Origin: Myxococcales bacterium
Lineage (GTDB): Bacteria; Myxococcota_A; Polyangia; Haliangiales; Haliangiaceae
DNA: 64,000 nucleotides
NCBI GenBank assembly: GCA_947483555.1
Contig: CANKMW010000032.1
Span: 22,100-86,099 of the forward strand
Direction of reading: 5' to 3'
Shown here: positions 23,478 through 35,101 of the stretch, in pieces
Layout: every line of letters starts with the position of its first letter
How positions within the stretch are numbered: the first letter of the stretch is position 1
Translations under genes and position numbers: made by a program
The notes under the pieces: generated by a model
Seen by the model: the letters and a program-made list of their open reading frames with translations, nothing else
Database searches by the model: none
Told to the model about the DNA's origin: nothing

Positions 23478-25942
23478 TCAGGATGGTAGGCCGGTACCGG
23501 GTCCTGATCGCAGTCGCCGTCGGATGGGTCGGGTGCGGCGACGACCCGCCGCGCGGACCGCGACCGCTGGTCGAGGATCCGGCGCTGCAGGTCGGCTGCG
23601 CGCCGGGGCCGATCGCCGGCGCGCGCGCCAAGGTGGTGGCATGCGCGGAGGAGTTGATCGGTGGCCGGCTGGCGAGCGGGCGCATCGGCGACGTCGTGCT
23701 CGAGAACGAGCGGCTGCGCGTGATCGTACGCGGCGCCGGTGCTGGCTACTACCTGCACGGCTCGTCGGGCGGCGGCATCGTCGACGCCGCGGTGGTGGGC
23801 GGCGAGGATCTGATCAAGGAGGTCTTGCCGGTCGTGGATCTCACCGCCGGCGCCTTCGACGAGCTGGTCATCGTCGAGGCCGGCGACGACGGCGCCGCCG
23901 AGCTGGTGGTGCGCGGGCCGGCGGCCGCGCTCGACATCGTCACCGCGGCGATCGGCCGCGAGGTGCCGTCGATCATCGTCGAGCATCATTATCGGCTGGC
24001 CGCTGGCGCCGACGCGGTCGAGCTCGAGACCCACGTGTTCACGATGCCGGGCGCCGAGGTCGTCTCCCACGACGTCTACGATGCGCTGTTCATGGGCGGC
24101 CGCGCGACGGCGTTCCAGCCCGGCCGCGGCTGGGCCATGGGCCAGGGCGCGGCCGAGCTCCTCGCCACCGCCGGTACCACCTCGTCGTATGGCGTGGTGT
24201 ATCCGGCCGGTTCGCCGGATCCGCAGCTGATCGATCTGGGCGGCATCCGCATCCTGCTCGGCCCGACCATCACCGAGGCCAGCGCGTCGCGCTGGTTGGT
24301 GCTCGGCGACGGCTCGGTCTCGAGCGTCACCGGCCGGGCGTGGGCCTTGCGGGGCGTCCCGCTCGGCGTGGTGCGGGGCACCTCGGCGCCCGGGGTAGAG
24401 GTGTGGTTTCGCGATGGCGTCCGCGGCGCGCCGATCACGATCGCGCGCGCCGACGCCGCCGGTGGGTTCGCCGCCGCGGTGCCGGCGGGCGCGTACACGC
24501 TGCGCGCCGAGTCGGCCGGTCGCACCCCCGGGCCGGACGTGGCCGTGAGCGTGGCGGCCGGCGGCGAGGTCAGCGCGACGGTTCCGGCCGGTCCCGGTGG
24601 CACGCTGGCGGTCAGCGTCCGCGACGACACCGGCGCGGCGGTCCCGGCGCGCGTGCTCAGCGAGCAGGCCGGCGGCGACCAGCGCATCGACTGGGTCGGC
24701 GCGAGCGGCGAAGCCACGGTGGCGCTACCGCCGGGGACCTGGCGGATCTCGGTGTCGCGCGGCCTCGAGTACGACGCGTTCGTGGCCAGCGCGGTGACGA
24801 TCGCCGACGGCCAGGCCACGCCGGTGGCGGTCACGCTCACCCGCGTGGTCGACACCGCCGGCTGGATCTCGCTCGACACCCACCTGCACAGCGAGCTCTC
24901 CACCGACTCGACGTTTCCGGTCGACGATCGGCTACGCGCGGTCGCGGCCGAGGGCGTCGAGGTGCCGGTGTCGTCCGACCACGACCTCATCGTCGACTAC
25001 GCGCCGATCATCGCCGACCTCGGGCTCCACGACTGGCTCGGGTCGTTGACCGGCTCGGAGACCTCGTCGCTGGTCTGGGGCCACGTCAACGCGTGGCCCC
25101 TGGCCGTCGACGACACGCGCAGCGGCGGTGGCAGTCCGCGCTGGCTGGGCCGAGCGCCCGGCGAGATCTTCGCCGCGCTTCATGGCGGCGCTGGGTCACG
25201 CATCGTCCAGGTCAATCACCCGCGGCTGTCCAGCGACAGCCTGTTCGACGCCATCGATCTCGATCCGCGCACGCTCACCGCCGGCGCTGATCCGACCGAC
25301 CTCGGGCTGCCGGCGAACGCCGATCTCTCGGATCTGAGCTTCGACGCCGTCGAGGTCGCCAACGCGCTGTCCGACGGCGACTTCGAGGAGGTGTTCGCCG
25401 ACTGGCTGGCGCTGGTCGGCGCCGGCCATCCGGCCGCGGCCACCGGCTCGAGCGACTCGCATGGTCCGTCGGGGTTTGCCGGCGAGGCCCGCACCTACGT
25501 CTGGGTTGGCAGCGGTGCCGATGACCCCGCCACCGTGAGCGACGACGCCATCGTCGACGCCATCCGAGCCCGGCACGTCGTGGTCGGCACCGGTGCGTTC
25601 GTGACCGCCGGCATCGTGACCGGCGCCGGCACGTCGCTGCCCGGCGACACGGTCGACGTCGGCGCCCAGGCCCCGATCACGATCCGCATCCGGGTCCAGG
25701 CGCCACCGTGGCAGCCGCTGGCCCGGGTTCGCATCTTCGAGGGCACCCGCGAGGCGCGGGTGATCACCCTCGATCCGGCCGACACCGCGACGATCCGCTA
25801 CGACGCCGACGTCGTCATGCCCGCCCCGCCGGCCGACACGTTCTACGTCGTGCGGGTCGACGCCGGCGGTCGCGGCGATCCGGTGCTCGGCACCCCGATG
25901 CCGGCGTTCACCAATCCCTTGTTGGTGCGCGTCGCGCCGTGA
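23474..25942 (+). CDS. CehA/McbA family metallohydrolase, lipoprotein
   Basis: The N terminus is a lipoprotein signal with Cys at VGWVGCGDD. A beta-rich region with carboxypeptidase-regulatory-like repeats follows (ADAAGGFAAAVPAGAYTLRA, near 310-450). The PHP-type hydrolase domain begins near residue 460 with DTHLHSELSTDS and continues with SSDHD, and TGSSDSHG near 655, which supply metal ligands. Related CehA/McbA proteins hydrolyse esters or phosphoesters, but the substrate here is unknown. The GTG start overlaps the histidine kinase stop; an ATG three codons later is an alternative. The TGA is followed directly by the dispersed repeat at 25943. Confidence 0.85.
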   Translation: MIRMVGRYRVLIAVAVGWVGCGDDPPRGPRPLVEDPALQVGCAPGPIAGARAKVVACAEELIGGRLASGRIGDVVLENERLRVIVRGAGAGYYLHGSSGGGIVDAAVVGGEDLIKEVLPVVDLTAGAFDELVIVEAGDDGAAELVVRGPAAALDIVTAAIGREVPSIIVEHHYRLAAGADAVELETHVFTMPGAEVVSHDVYDALFMGGRATAFQPGRGWAMGQGAAELLATAGTTSSYGVVYPAGSPDPQLIDLGGIRILLGPTITEASASRWLVLGDGSVSSVTGRAWALRGVPLGVVRGTSAPGVEVWFRDGVRGAPITIARADAAGGFAAAVPAGAYTLRAESAGRTPGPDVAVSVAAGGEVSATVPAGPGGTLAVSVRDDTGAAVPARVLSEQAGGDQRIDWVGASGEATVALPPGTWRISVSRGLEYDAFVASAVTIADGQATPVAVTLTRVVDTAGWISLDTHLHSELSTDSTFPVDDRLRAVAAEGVEVPVSSDHDLIVDYAPIIADLGLHDWLGSLTGSETSSLVWGHVNAWPLAVDDTRSGGGSPRWLGRAPGEIFAALHGGAGSRIVQVNHPRLSSDSLFDAIDLDPRTLTAGADPTDLGLPANADLSDLSFDAVEVANALSDGDFEEVFADWLALVGAGHPAAATGSSDSHGPSGFAGEARTYVWVGSGADDPATVSDDAIVDAIRARHVVVGTGAFVTAGIVTGAGTSLPGDTVDVGAQAPITIRIRVQAPPWQPLARVRIFEGTREARVITLDPADTATIRYDADVVMPAPPADTFYVVRVDAGGRGDPVLGTPMPAFTNPLLVRVAP

Positions 25943-26046
25943 GAGATTGTGAAACATCTCGTTCCGTACAGGCGAGACCGACGTTCCTCGTCGGGTGAGC
26001 CGATCAACCAGAGACTGCGAATCGACTGATTCACAGTCTCTGAGCC
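25943..26046. repeat. 104-bp dispersed structured repeat, copy B
   Basis: This is the second copy of the element at 12726-12830 and again begins on the base after a stop codon. Its 3' stem is CAGAGACTGCGAATC against GATTCACAGTCTCTG. Relative to copy A, one C-G pair is A-T here and a G-G mismatch is an A-T pair, so the stem is kept while the sequence changes. The outer ends are inverted (GAGATTGTGAAACA and TGATTCACAGTCTC), and TGA flanks both sides as a possible 3-bp target duplication. The first hairpin has one bulged base. Confidence 0.85.
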
Positions 26047-26074
26047 CCGCGCCCGGTCGCCGCCGCCGGGTCGA

Positions 26075-27127
26075 TCAGAGCCGGAAGATCGCCGCGCCCC
26101 ACGTGAAGCCGGAACCGAACACCGTCGACAGCACGGTGTCGCCTTTCTTCACCTTGCCCTGCTGGCGCCAGTAGTCGATCGTGAGCGGCACGGTCGCGGC
26201 GGTGGTGTTGCCGAAGAACTGGATGGTGTTGAGGCACTTCTCGACCGGGATCTTCGCCAGCTGCGCGACCTGCTCGTTGATGCGCAGGTTGGCCTGGTGG
26301 GGCACGAACCAGTCGATGTCGTCCCAGGTCAGGCCGGTGTCGGCGAGCGCCTTCTGGGTCGCCAGGTTCATCTCGCGCACCGCGCGCACGTAGACCCGCT
26401 TGCCGTCCATGTGCGGGTACATCATCTGGTTGTGCTCGCGGTCCTTGGGGTCGTACTGGAGATACGGCGCCTTCGAGATGTCGTAGACCTTGAGGTAGAG
26501 GTTCTCGGCGCCGGTGCCGTCGGCGCCGACCTTGGTGTAGACCACGCCGGCGCGTGGATCGTCGGTCTCCTGCGGGCCCAGCACCACGGCGCCGGCGCCG
26601 TCGCCGAACAGCACCATCACGTCGCGGCCGCGGGTCGAGAAGTCGATCGAGTGGCTGTGGACCTCGGCGCCGACCAGCAGGATGCGCTTGTAGGTGCCGA
26701 TCTTGATCAACGCGTCAGCCATCTGTAGGCCGTAGACGAAGCCCGAGCACTGCTGCCGGATGTCGAAGCACGGGCAGTGGGTCTTGTCGGCGATGCCGAG
26801 CTTGCGCTGCAGGTACACGCCCGCGCCGGGGAAGTGGATGTCGGGCGAAAGGGTGGCGAAGATGATGCAGTCGATCTCGGTGGCGGCGACGCCGGCGTCG
26901 GCGAGCGCGCGGGTCGCGGCCTCGAGGCCGAGGTCGCTGGTGTAGGTGCCCTCGGCGACGAAGCGGCGCTCCTTGATGCCGGTGCGCTGCTGGATCCAGG
27001 CGTCGTCGGTCTCGGTGAGGACGGCGTCCTGGGCGACGTGGTGATCGTCCAGGTGACGGATTTCGTCGTTCTTGACCACGCGCTCGGGGACGAACGAGCC
27101 GAGACCGAGCAGCTGGGTGCGAATCAT
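26075..27127 (-). CDS. fabH: 3-oxoacyl-ACP synthase III (FabH-like)
   Basis: This 350-residue thiolase-fold enzyme has the KAS III triad Cys127 (RQQCSGFVYG), His277 (VPHQAN) and Asn307 (FFGNTTAATV). KAS III condenses an acyl-CoA with malonyl-ACP to start fatty acid synthesis. The insert near residues 205-245 is longer than in E. coli FabH, so a related condensing enzyme of secondary metabolism is possible. No other fab genes are adjacent. The ATG at 27127 begins the conserved sequence; the open frame continues far upstream over the cytochrome gene and is spurious there. Confidence 0.9.
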   Translation of the reverse strand: MIRTQLLGLGSFVPERVVKNDEIRHLDDHHVAQDAVLTETDDAWIQQRTGIKERRFVAEGTYTSDLGLEAATRALADAGVAATEIDCIIFATLSPDIHFPGAGVYLQRKLGIADKTHCPCFDIRQQCSGFVYGLQMADALIKIGTYKRILLVGAEVHSHSIDFSTRGRDVMVLFGDGAGAVVLGPQETDDPRAGVVYTKVGADGTGAENLYLKVYDISKAPYLQYDPKDREHNQMMYPHMDGKRVYVRAVREMNLATQKALADTGLTWDDIDWFVPHQANLRINEQVAQLAKIPVEKCLNTIQFFGNTTAATVPLTIDYWRQQGKVKKGDTVLSTVFGSGFTWGAAIFRL

Positions 27128-27217
27128 CCCGGCTTCGTAACGCGACCGCCCGGTGCTGCCAAGAGGCAACGCGCCGCGGGAGTGGCGTTGCCGCGGTGAA
27201 TACGGCACGTTCCCCAC

Positions 27218-29235
<2,018 letters not shown>

Positions 29236-29239
<4 letters not shown>

Positions 29240-29922
29240 ACTGTTTTTCGGAGCCACTGCGTTTCGGGCTCCCTGGCGGACATCCCATCTGGCCGTTCGA
29301 TGCGCCGTCGGTAGGTCCCGAGATCGCGATGTTCTCGTTCGGCGACCTGCTGCTGATCGCGCAGTGTGTACGCCGTCATCAACTGTCGATACGCCGAAGC
29401 GCGTGCCGACTTGGTCGTGCCGAGCCGCAGGTACCACGGGCTCGGAGTCCACATCGACCGCGGGACGTTGGACCGACCGCTCGCCGCGTGCAGCGGCCCC
29501 GTGGACCACTCGTGGGCGAGCGGTTCCTCGACCAGACCGGCGCGGAACCCGTTCGCGTCATTGTAGAGCGTCGTCATCATGCAGTGCGCGTCGTCGGTGA
29601 TGACCTTCGACTGGAAGCGCTCCTCGAACAGCTTGCCGCTCGCCTCCAGCTCCGCGTTGCGCAGTTGCGCGAAGCGCTGGCACGCGCGCTTGACGAGCTT
29701 CGAGAGTGCCTTGGGGTCGGTCGGCGTCACGATGAGGTGCACGTGATTCGTCATCAGCGTGAGCTGATGCAGCGCGCACGTGCTGGCCCGGATGCCGCGC
29801 TCGAGGCATCGCAGCCAGAGCCAGCGCTCTTCGTTCGTGGTGAACAACCTCCGGCGGTTGTTCCCGCGCAGGTAGACGTGATGAGGGGCTCCGGCGACGA
29901 CCACACGAGGTTTTCTTGCCAT
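29236..29922 (-). CDS. REP-associated tyrosine transposase (Y1/IS200-like)
   Basis: This 228-residue HUH enzyme has the His-hydrophobe-His motif at 60-62 (MTNHVHLIV) and a likely catalytic Tyr120 in YNDANGFRAGLVEEP, the position of YxxxNPVRAGLV in other RAYTs. The start GAPHHVYLRGNNRRRLF is typical of the family. Such enzymes cut and join single-stranded REP hairpins. Its 3' end lies within the left terminal repeat of the element. It looks intact. It overlaps the cytochrome stop by four bases on the opposite strand. Confidence 0.92.
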
Positions 29923-30023
29923 GCCAGATGTGTCGGCCGGGTGCGTCTGCGGTTGCGCCGAAACGCAATCGGTTCCAGAAGTCGAACGATCGCAACTGGT
30001 TGTGGGATAGGAGCCTGTCCCCC

Positions 30024-31652
30024 TCAGAGGGGCGGGGCTGTGGAGGCCGATGGCGGCGCGATGCGGAGCAGCGCGGCCAGGGTGGGGGCGACGGAGAGGA
30101 TGGATGCTTCGTGGCTGCGGATGAGCTGGCCGGGGACGCGGAGGATGACGGGGACGTAGCGGTTGTCAGCGCTGGGGGCATCGTGCGAGGTGCCGGTGGC
30201 GTAGGTGGTGACCAGACTGCCGTCGGTGGGCACGACGAGCAGGTCGCCGCTCTGGCCGGGGACGCGCGACCGGCAGGCGCGGGTCGAGAGATCGTCGATG
30301 CCCGCGCAGTCCGCGGGCAGGGCGTCGAGCGCGATCACGCGGGCCACCTGCGGCACGGTGGTGAGGCGGGCGGCGATCGCGTCGAGCGCGCCGGTCCGCT
30401 CGGCGGCCGGGCGCGACGCGGCGGCCGGCGACAGGTACACCATCGACGACGACACCGCGGCGATCCAGTCGCCGGTGCCCAGCACCGTGGTCGCCGCTTC
30501 CTCGGCGGCGGCTTCCAGCTCGGCCGGCGTGATGCGGCGCGACCCCGGGTGGCGGCCGCGCTCGACCAGCGGCGTCGCGCCGTGGTCACTGGTCAACAGC
30601 ACGGCGTAGCGCCGCGCACCGACGTCGCGGTCGAGCGCGTCGAGCAGCCGGCCGAGCTCGGCGTCGAGCGCGCGCTCGTGCTCGATCATCTCCCACGACT
30701 CCTGACCCCAGTTGTGTCCGACGTAGTCGTGGGCCGAGAGCGACACCACCAGCAGATCCGGCACCTCGTCGGCACCGAGGTGCTCGCCGGTGATCGCCGC
30801 GATCGCCGTGTCGATCTCCACGCGATCGAGCAGTGGCGTGGCGCGCAGCGCGCGGGCCGGATCGGAGCTCGCGGCGAGCCGGTACGGGAACGCGGTGCCC
30901 ATGCCGTGCTCGGCGCCTTCACCGCTCGCGTCGTCGGGGATCCCGGTGCGGCGAGCCAGCATGGACGGGTCTGCCGTCGTCCACGCGTCGTCGAGCAGCG
31001 GCGCCACCGGGTGATCGCGGTCGAGGGCCAGGACCCAGGCTGGCAACGCGTCGCCGTAGGCGGTGCTCGACGTCATGCCGGCGAGCTTGGTGTCGTACCA
31101 GAGGACGACGTCGGGACGCCGTCCGCCGACCAGGCACGCGGCGCGCGGCTTGCCGCCGATCACGACCGAGCGCGCCTCGCCACCGGTCGCCGCGCGCAGG
31201 GCGTCGGCGATGCCGTCGACACGCAGCGGGCTCCCCGACGCGCCCTCGAGCCCCTCGCTCGACCGCCCCGGTAGCGGCAGGATGCGCACCGTGTCGTCGG
31301 CCTCGGCCTGGCGCTCTCGGCCCTGCTCGCGCCGCCACCATCCGTTGGCGACGATGCCGGTCACCGCTGGCGGTGCACCGGTGGCGAGCGTCGCATGGCC
31401 CGGTGCGGTGAACGTGATCGCGTACGGGTACTCGACGCGCGGGAAGATCACACCCTCATCCATGAGGCGGCGCAGCCCGTGCCGGTACAGGTCGCGCCGG
31501 GCCTCGAAGCCCCACGACGGCCACTGATCGATGACCACGAGCACCACCAGCCGCAGCGGTTGCGGCGCTGGCCTCGATGGCGGCTCCTGCGGGCTGCCGC
31601 ACGCGACCACGGCGGCGAGGGCGAGGGCGAGCGCGCGAGGACGGCGGATCAC
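30024..31652 (-). CDS. Alkaline phosphatase family lipoprotein (PafA-like)
   Basis: A lipoprotein signal ends at VVACGS. The mature part has the alkaline phosphatase superfamily metal sites and nucleophile: Asp in VVIDQWPSW, Thr in FTAPGHATLATG, SAHDYVGHNWG, TSDHGATPL and a late His in GTSHDAPSADNRYVP. This order matches PafA-type calcium-dependent phosphatases or nucleotide pyrophosphatase/phosphodiesterases. It should release phosphate outside the cytoplasm. The GTG at 31652 starts the signal peptide; the longer open frame upstream is out of context. The stop is one base from the RAYT element end. Confidence 0.88.
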   Translation of the reverse strand: MIRRPRALALALAAVVACGSPQEPPSRPAPQPLRLVVLVVIDQWPSWGFEARRDLYRHGLRRLMDEGVIFPRVEYPYAITFTAPGHATLATGAPPAVTGIVANGWWRREQGRERQAEADDTVRILPLPGRSSEGLEGASGSPLRVDGIADALRAATGGEARSVVIGGKPRAACLVGGRRPDVVLWYDTKLAGMTSSTAYGDALPAWVLALDRDHPVAPLLDDAWTTADPSMLARRTGIPDDASGEGAEHGMGTAFPYRLAASSDPARALRATPLLDRVEIDTAIAAITGEHLGADEVPDLLVVSLSAHDYVGHNWGQESWEMIEHERALDAELGRLLDALDRDVGARRYAVLLTSDHGATPLVERGRHPGSRRITPAELEAAAEEAATTVLGTGDWIAAVSSSMVYLSPAAASRPAAERTGALDAIAARLTTVPQVARVIALDALPADCAGIDDLSTRACRSRVPGQSGDLLVVPTDGSLVTTYATGTSHDAPSADNRYVPVILRVPGQLIRSHEASILSVAPTLAALLRIAPPSASTAPPL

Positions 31653-31714
31653 GCGGTGAAGATAGCGCGCCGCCGGTGTCGAAACCGTGGCGTCCGGCAG
31701 CGGCGTCGGCTCGC

Positions 31715-31810
31715 TCAGTCGATGGGCGGGAAGTTGTCGCACGCGGTGTCGAACAGCTCGAGCGCCGCGGTCAGCCCCATCGCCCCGGCCAAGCGAATTC
31801 GTCGAACCAC
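31715..31810 (-). CDS. Doubtful 31-residue ORF or gene remnant
   Basis: In the 180-bp gap between the M1 peptidase and phosphatase genes, a GTG-started frame encodes a short peptide ending LFDTACDNFPPID. It has protein-like composition and ends cleanly with TGA, but no ribosome-binding site or known family is visible. It could be a degraded 3' end of a lost gene or chance. Confidence 0.2.
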   Translation of the reverse strand: MVRRIRLAGAMGLTAALELFDTACDNFPPID

Positions 31811-31831
31811 CGCTGTCTGCAACCGGCGCCG

Positions 31832-33199
31832 TCACGGACAGGCGCCGGCCGCCGGCACCGTGGTCGCGACCAGCCAGGCCTGGGCACAGGTGGTCGGATC
31901 GAACCCGGTGACCTCCTCGATCACGTCGAGCATGTCGCTCATCCCGGCTGCCTGGCCGGCGTGGCGGCTGTAGAAGGTGCGCAGCGCGGCGTCGAGCATC
32001 GGGCGTCCGACCCGTTGCTCGACCGCGCGATAGAAGAAGGCGCCCTTGACGTAGGGCACCCGCGAGAACAGACCGTCGTCGAGGATGTCGACCTGGCCGC
32101 AGCTCTGCGGCCAGGCCACGCCGTTGCCCTGACCGTTGCGCATCGCGTTCACCTCGGTGGTCAGCCGCGCCCACACCGGATCGGCGACCGCCGGGGTGGC
32201 GACCTCGTCGAGGATTCGCCACATCAAGAACTCCACGGTGCCTTCGCTGAGCACGAAGTCCTCCCAGCAACGGATGCGGATGCCGTTGCCGAACCAGCCA
32301 TGCGCCGCCTCGTGCACGTTGACGCTGACGTCGGACAGCGCGCCCGCCGCCACGTGCCAGTACGGATGGTGCTCCATGCCGCCGTAGGCGCCGCCGCCCC
32401 AGTTGGCCGACACCGTGCCGACCTCGGTGCCGAATCGGTACGGTCCGAGGCGCTGCTCGAGCCAGTCGAACGCGACGCGCAGGTGAGCACCGCCGGCGGC
32501 GGCCGCCGCGGCCTCGGTGGCGCGGTGCCACACCGAGACCTGGGTGCCGGCGGTGGTCGTCCCCAGCTCGAGGCGCACGAAGTCGCCCACGATCCACGCC
32601 GCCATGTACGACGGTGCCTCGCCGAGGATCTCGGGCGGGTAGATCGCCATGCCGCTCGCCGCGCCGATGACCGCGAGGTGGAACGTCGTGCCGTCGGACG
32701 GATCCGACCGACACGGGAAGACGTTGCCGCAGTGGTACGGCCAGGTCAGCGTGTAGCCGGCCATGGCCACGCCGTTGGAGGCGTTGTGGTAGCGCCAGCC
32801 GTAGTCGATCGTGATCACCAGCGGCTCGGTCGACGGTGGCACGCCGATGTCGAGGCGCTCGCCGATCACGCCGGTCGCGACATACTGGAGCGGCTGGTCG
32901 CCGAGCCGCACGGCGCCGATGGCGAGGTCACCGATCTCGAACGACACCCCGGTCGAGGTCGAGGGCGCCAGGGTGATGGTCGCGCGCGCGGTCCGCGCGG
33001 CGAGGTCGACGGCGAGCGTGGTGTCGACGACATCGCGGGCGAGGTCGGTCAGCGGCGGGTAGATGGCGGCATCGCCACCCGCATCGACCATGACACTGCC
33101 AGCGCCGCCGCCGCACCCCGCCACCGCCACGGCCGCCGTCATCACGGCCGTCGTCAACGCGGCGCTCCAGCTCGTCGGCGACCGCATCGACATCCGCAT
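31832..33199 (-). CDS. M1-like metallopeptidase lipoprotein
   Basis: The N terminus is a lipoprotein signal (AAVAVAGCGGG). The catalytic region has HEAAHGWFGNG, with the two zinc His and the general-base Glu, and the third ligand Glu in LSEGTVEF 18 residues later, as in M1 gluzincins. The usual GAMEN exopeptidase motif appears as GGMEH. Loss of the Asn, and of the long C-terminal domain (455 residues in total), suggests a minimal or altered-specificity member. Three nearby ATGs could start it; 33199 is the longest. The gene is divergent from the lipoprotein gene at 33249. Confidence 0.85.
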   Translation of the reverse strand: MRMSMRSPTSWSAALTTAVMTAAVAVAGCGGGAGSVMVDAGGDAAIYPPLTDLARDVVDTTLAVDLAARTARATITLAPSTSTGVSFEIGDLAIGAVRLGDQPLQYVATGVIGERLDIGVPPSTEPLVITIDYGWRYHNASNGVAMAGYTLTWPYHCGNVFPCRSDPSDGTTFHLAVIGAASGMAIYPPEILGEAPSYMAAWIVGDFVRLELGTTTAGTQVSVWHRATEAAAAAAGGAHLRVAFDWLEQRLGPYRFGTEVGTVSANWGGGAYGGMEHHPYWHVAAGALSDVSVNVHEAAHGWFGNGIRIRCWEDFVLSEGTVEFLMWRILDEVATPAVADPVWARLTTEVNAMRNGQGNGVAWPQSCGQVDILDDGLFSRVPYVKGAFFYRAVEQRVGRPMLDAALRTFYSRHAGQAAGMSDMLDVIEEVTGFDPTTCAQAWLVATTVPAAGACP

Positions 33200-33248
33200 G
33201 CGCGGGACCTTATCCCCGCGGTGGCCCGGCTGGTAGTACGATCGCCGC

Positions 33249-33962
33249 ATGCCTCGAGGTATCGTCGTCGCGGTCGTCGCATCGTGCTCGGTCGCCGCCT
33301 GCGCGGTCAGGCCTCCGCTATCACCGCAGCCGGCGGCGTCGACGCCACCGCCCCCGCCGCTGAACGCGCCGCCGATGTTGCCCGGCGAGACCGCCCCACC
33401 GGTGACTCGGGTCTTCCGCTTCGATGTCTCCGCCGAGCTGACGACGCCGACCGGCGAGGACTACTCCTTGGTCCACAACAGCGCGAAGGCCATCCGGCTG
33501 GGCTGGTTCGGTAGCAACCCGACCCCGAACTTCGCGGTCGGGCTGTCGAGCCGCATCGTGCTGACCGAGCCGGTGCGGGCCGACGAGACCCTGCTGTTCT
33601 TCGACATGATCGGCCTCTACCTGCGGCTCGCGGTGCCGGTCGCGCCCGGGCTCAAGGGGTTCGTCGAGGCGGACCCGAGTCTGGTCGGGATGCATGTCCG
33701 GTGCGAGAATCCCACCGACGCGCTGTGCAACGACGACGGCAACGAGTTCGTGTTGCGCGGCGGGATCACCGGTCGCGTGGGCGGGCTCTACGAGCTGGTG
33801 CCGGGCCGGCTCGACCTCAACGGCTACCTGGCGCTCGAGAAGACGATTCCCGATGACGGTGGCTGGTTCTCGATCGGCGTCGGGCTGACCGCTCACACCG
33901 GGCCGACGCACATCGAGATGAAGCGGCGCCAGCAGGCCTTGCAACAACAACGGACCCGGTAG
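33249..33962 (+). CDS. Hypothetical outer-membrane-type lipoprotein
   Basis: The 237-residue protein has a lipoprotein signal (VAAC) and a Pro-rich linker. A beta-rich body follows, with alternating hydrophobic strands (FDVSAELTTPTGEDYSLV, FAVGLSSRIVL, LFFDMIGLYLRLAVPV), resembling a small beta-barrel or an opacity-like fold. I do not recognise a family. It is divergent from the M1 peptidase gene, with 49 bp between start codons. Confidence 0.7.
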   Translation: MPRGIVVAVVASCSVAACAVRPPLSPQPAASTPPPPPLNAPPMLPGETAPPVTRVFRFDVSAELTTPTGEDYSLVHNSAKAIRLGWFGSNPTPNFAVGLSSRIVLTEPVRADETLLFFDMIGLYLRLAVPVAPGLKGFVEADPSLVGMHVRCENPTDALCNDDGNEFVLRGGITGRVGGLYELVPGRLDLNGYLALEKTIPDDGGWFSIGVGLTAHTGPTHIEMKRRQQALQQQRTR

Positions 33963-34001
33963 CCTCAGGGATCGACCTCAGGGATCGACCTCAGGGATCG
34001 A
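33963..34001. repeat. Triplicated 13-bp unit across a stop codon
   Basis: CCTCAGGGATCGA is repeated three times in tandem without change. The innermost copy holds the stop codon of the leftward PHM-like gene; the other two repeat its last two codons and stop beyond the gene. The repeat fills the gap to the convergent lipoprotein gene. Confidence 0.9.
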
Positions 34002-35046
34002 CGATCGGGAAGCCGAACATCTCGCACGGGTGGGTGAACCGGACCACCTGTCCATCGTCCTCTCGGATCGAGGTGCCGGCCGGGGTCGTGCGACCGCCCC
34101 ACTTGTAGATGCTGTCGGTGAAGCCCTGGAACACGCACATCTCGCCGTCGGCGAGGCCCCAGCGCACGGTCTGGTCGGTCGGGTTGTCGAAGCGGCACGT
34201 GAAGCGCACCCCGGTGAAGCCCGCGAACGAGAACGCCGGCTCGATGCGCTGGCCGAGTGGCTCGCCGATCGCGCCGTTGCTCGACGCGATCGTCACGTCA
34301 CCATCGGGCCCACCGGTGGCGACCAGGTCGTAGCCGCGACCGAGGTCGTGGTAGTGGGGCAGGGCGTAGAACAGCTTGAAGTCGAGCGGGGTGCCGATGA
34401 TGCGCTGGTGGACCGCGGCGAGGTCGCACTCCACGGTCACGCTCGACTGCCGCTGTGCCGGCAAGGCCAGCGGTCGGTACTGGATCGCGATGGCCGCCAG
34501 CTTGGTGGTGACCTGCTCGCGCGCGATCGGCGTGATCGTGAGGGCGAGCGAGGTGGTCATCGGCTCGTCGCCGGCGTTGAGCATGTGGATGCCGGAGACG
34601 ATCTTGGCGTGGGGCGGGATCGGGATGGCGACGCCGGGCGGGAAGTCCTGGCGCTCGGTCACCGACTGCGTCGACTGCGCGAACAGGACCGCGCCGGCGC
34701 CACCGGCGACCACCTCGTCGTAGAGCCGCGAATCGCAGTTCCAGATGCCGTCGGGTCCTGGGAAGGTGTCCTCGGGAACCCAGAACCAGTTGGAGTGATG
34801 GAAGCCGCTCTCGGTCACCAGATCGACGGCGTTGATGTACAGCGCCTCGTCGTTGCCCAGCGACGCGCTGACGCAGTCGCCGTACATCTCCTCGCCCGGA
34901 TCGAGCTCGAACGGGCCGAAGTGAATCGTGCGCGGCGCGGGCGCGGGCGGGGCGTCGTCCTCGCCGGCGCAGCCCGTCAGGCCGGCGCCGCCGCCGAGGA
35001 CGAGTGCGAACGCGAGACCGGCGAGCGAACGTGGCGACGTGATCAT
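33991..35046 (-). CDS. PHM/DBH-like copper monooxygenase-related lipoprotein
   Basis: A lipoprotein signal ends at GLTGCAGE. The mature protein resembles the two-domain copper type II monooxygenase fold. An HHS segment (ESGFHHSNWFWV) sits where PHM has its HHM copper-H site. An HxH (LPHYHDLGRGY) and a GEMC Met (DGEMCVFQGF) sit where PHM has its copper-M ligands. Peptidylglycine or dopamine hydroxylation is known for the family; the substrate here is unknown. The ATG at 35046 follows GGAGGAG and is better than the one five codons upstream. A palindrome at 35102 lies between it and the divergent MBL gene. Confidence 0.75.
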   Translation of the reverse strand: MITSPRSLAGLAFALVLGGGAGLTGCAGEDDAPPAPAPRTIHFGPFELDPGEEMYGDCVSASLGNDEALYINAVDLVTESGFHHSNWFWVPEDTFPGPDGIWNCDSRLYDEVVAGGAGAVLFAQSTQSVTERQDFPPGVAIPIPPHAKIVSGIHMLNAGDEPMTTSLALTITPIAREQVTTKLAAIAIQYRPLALPAQRQSSVTVECDLAAVHQRIIGTPLDFKLFYALPHYHDLGRGYDLVATGGPDGDVTIASSNGAIGEPLGQRIEPAFSFAGFTGVRFTCRFDNPTDQTVRWGLADGEMCVFQGFTDSIYKWGGRTTPAGTSIREDDGQVVRFTHPCEMFGFPIVDP

Positions 35047-35101
35047 CGGCTCCTCCCGCACGGAACCTAGTCTAGTCGACCGTCCCTGCCAAGGGAAATG
35101 T

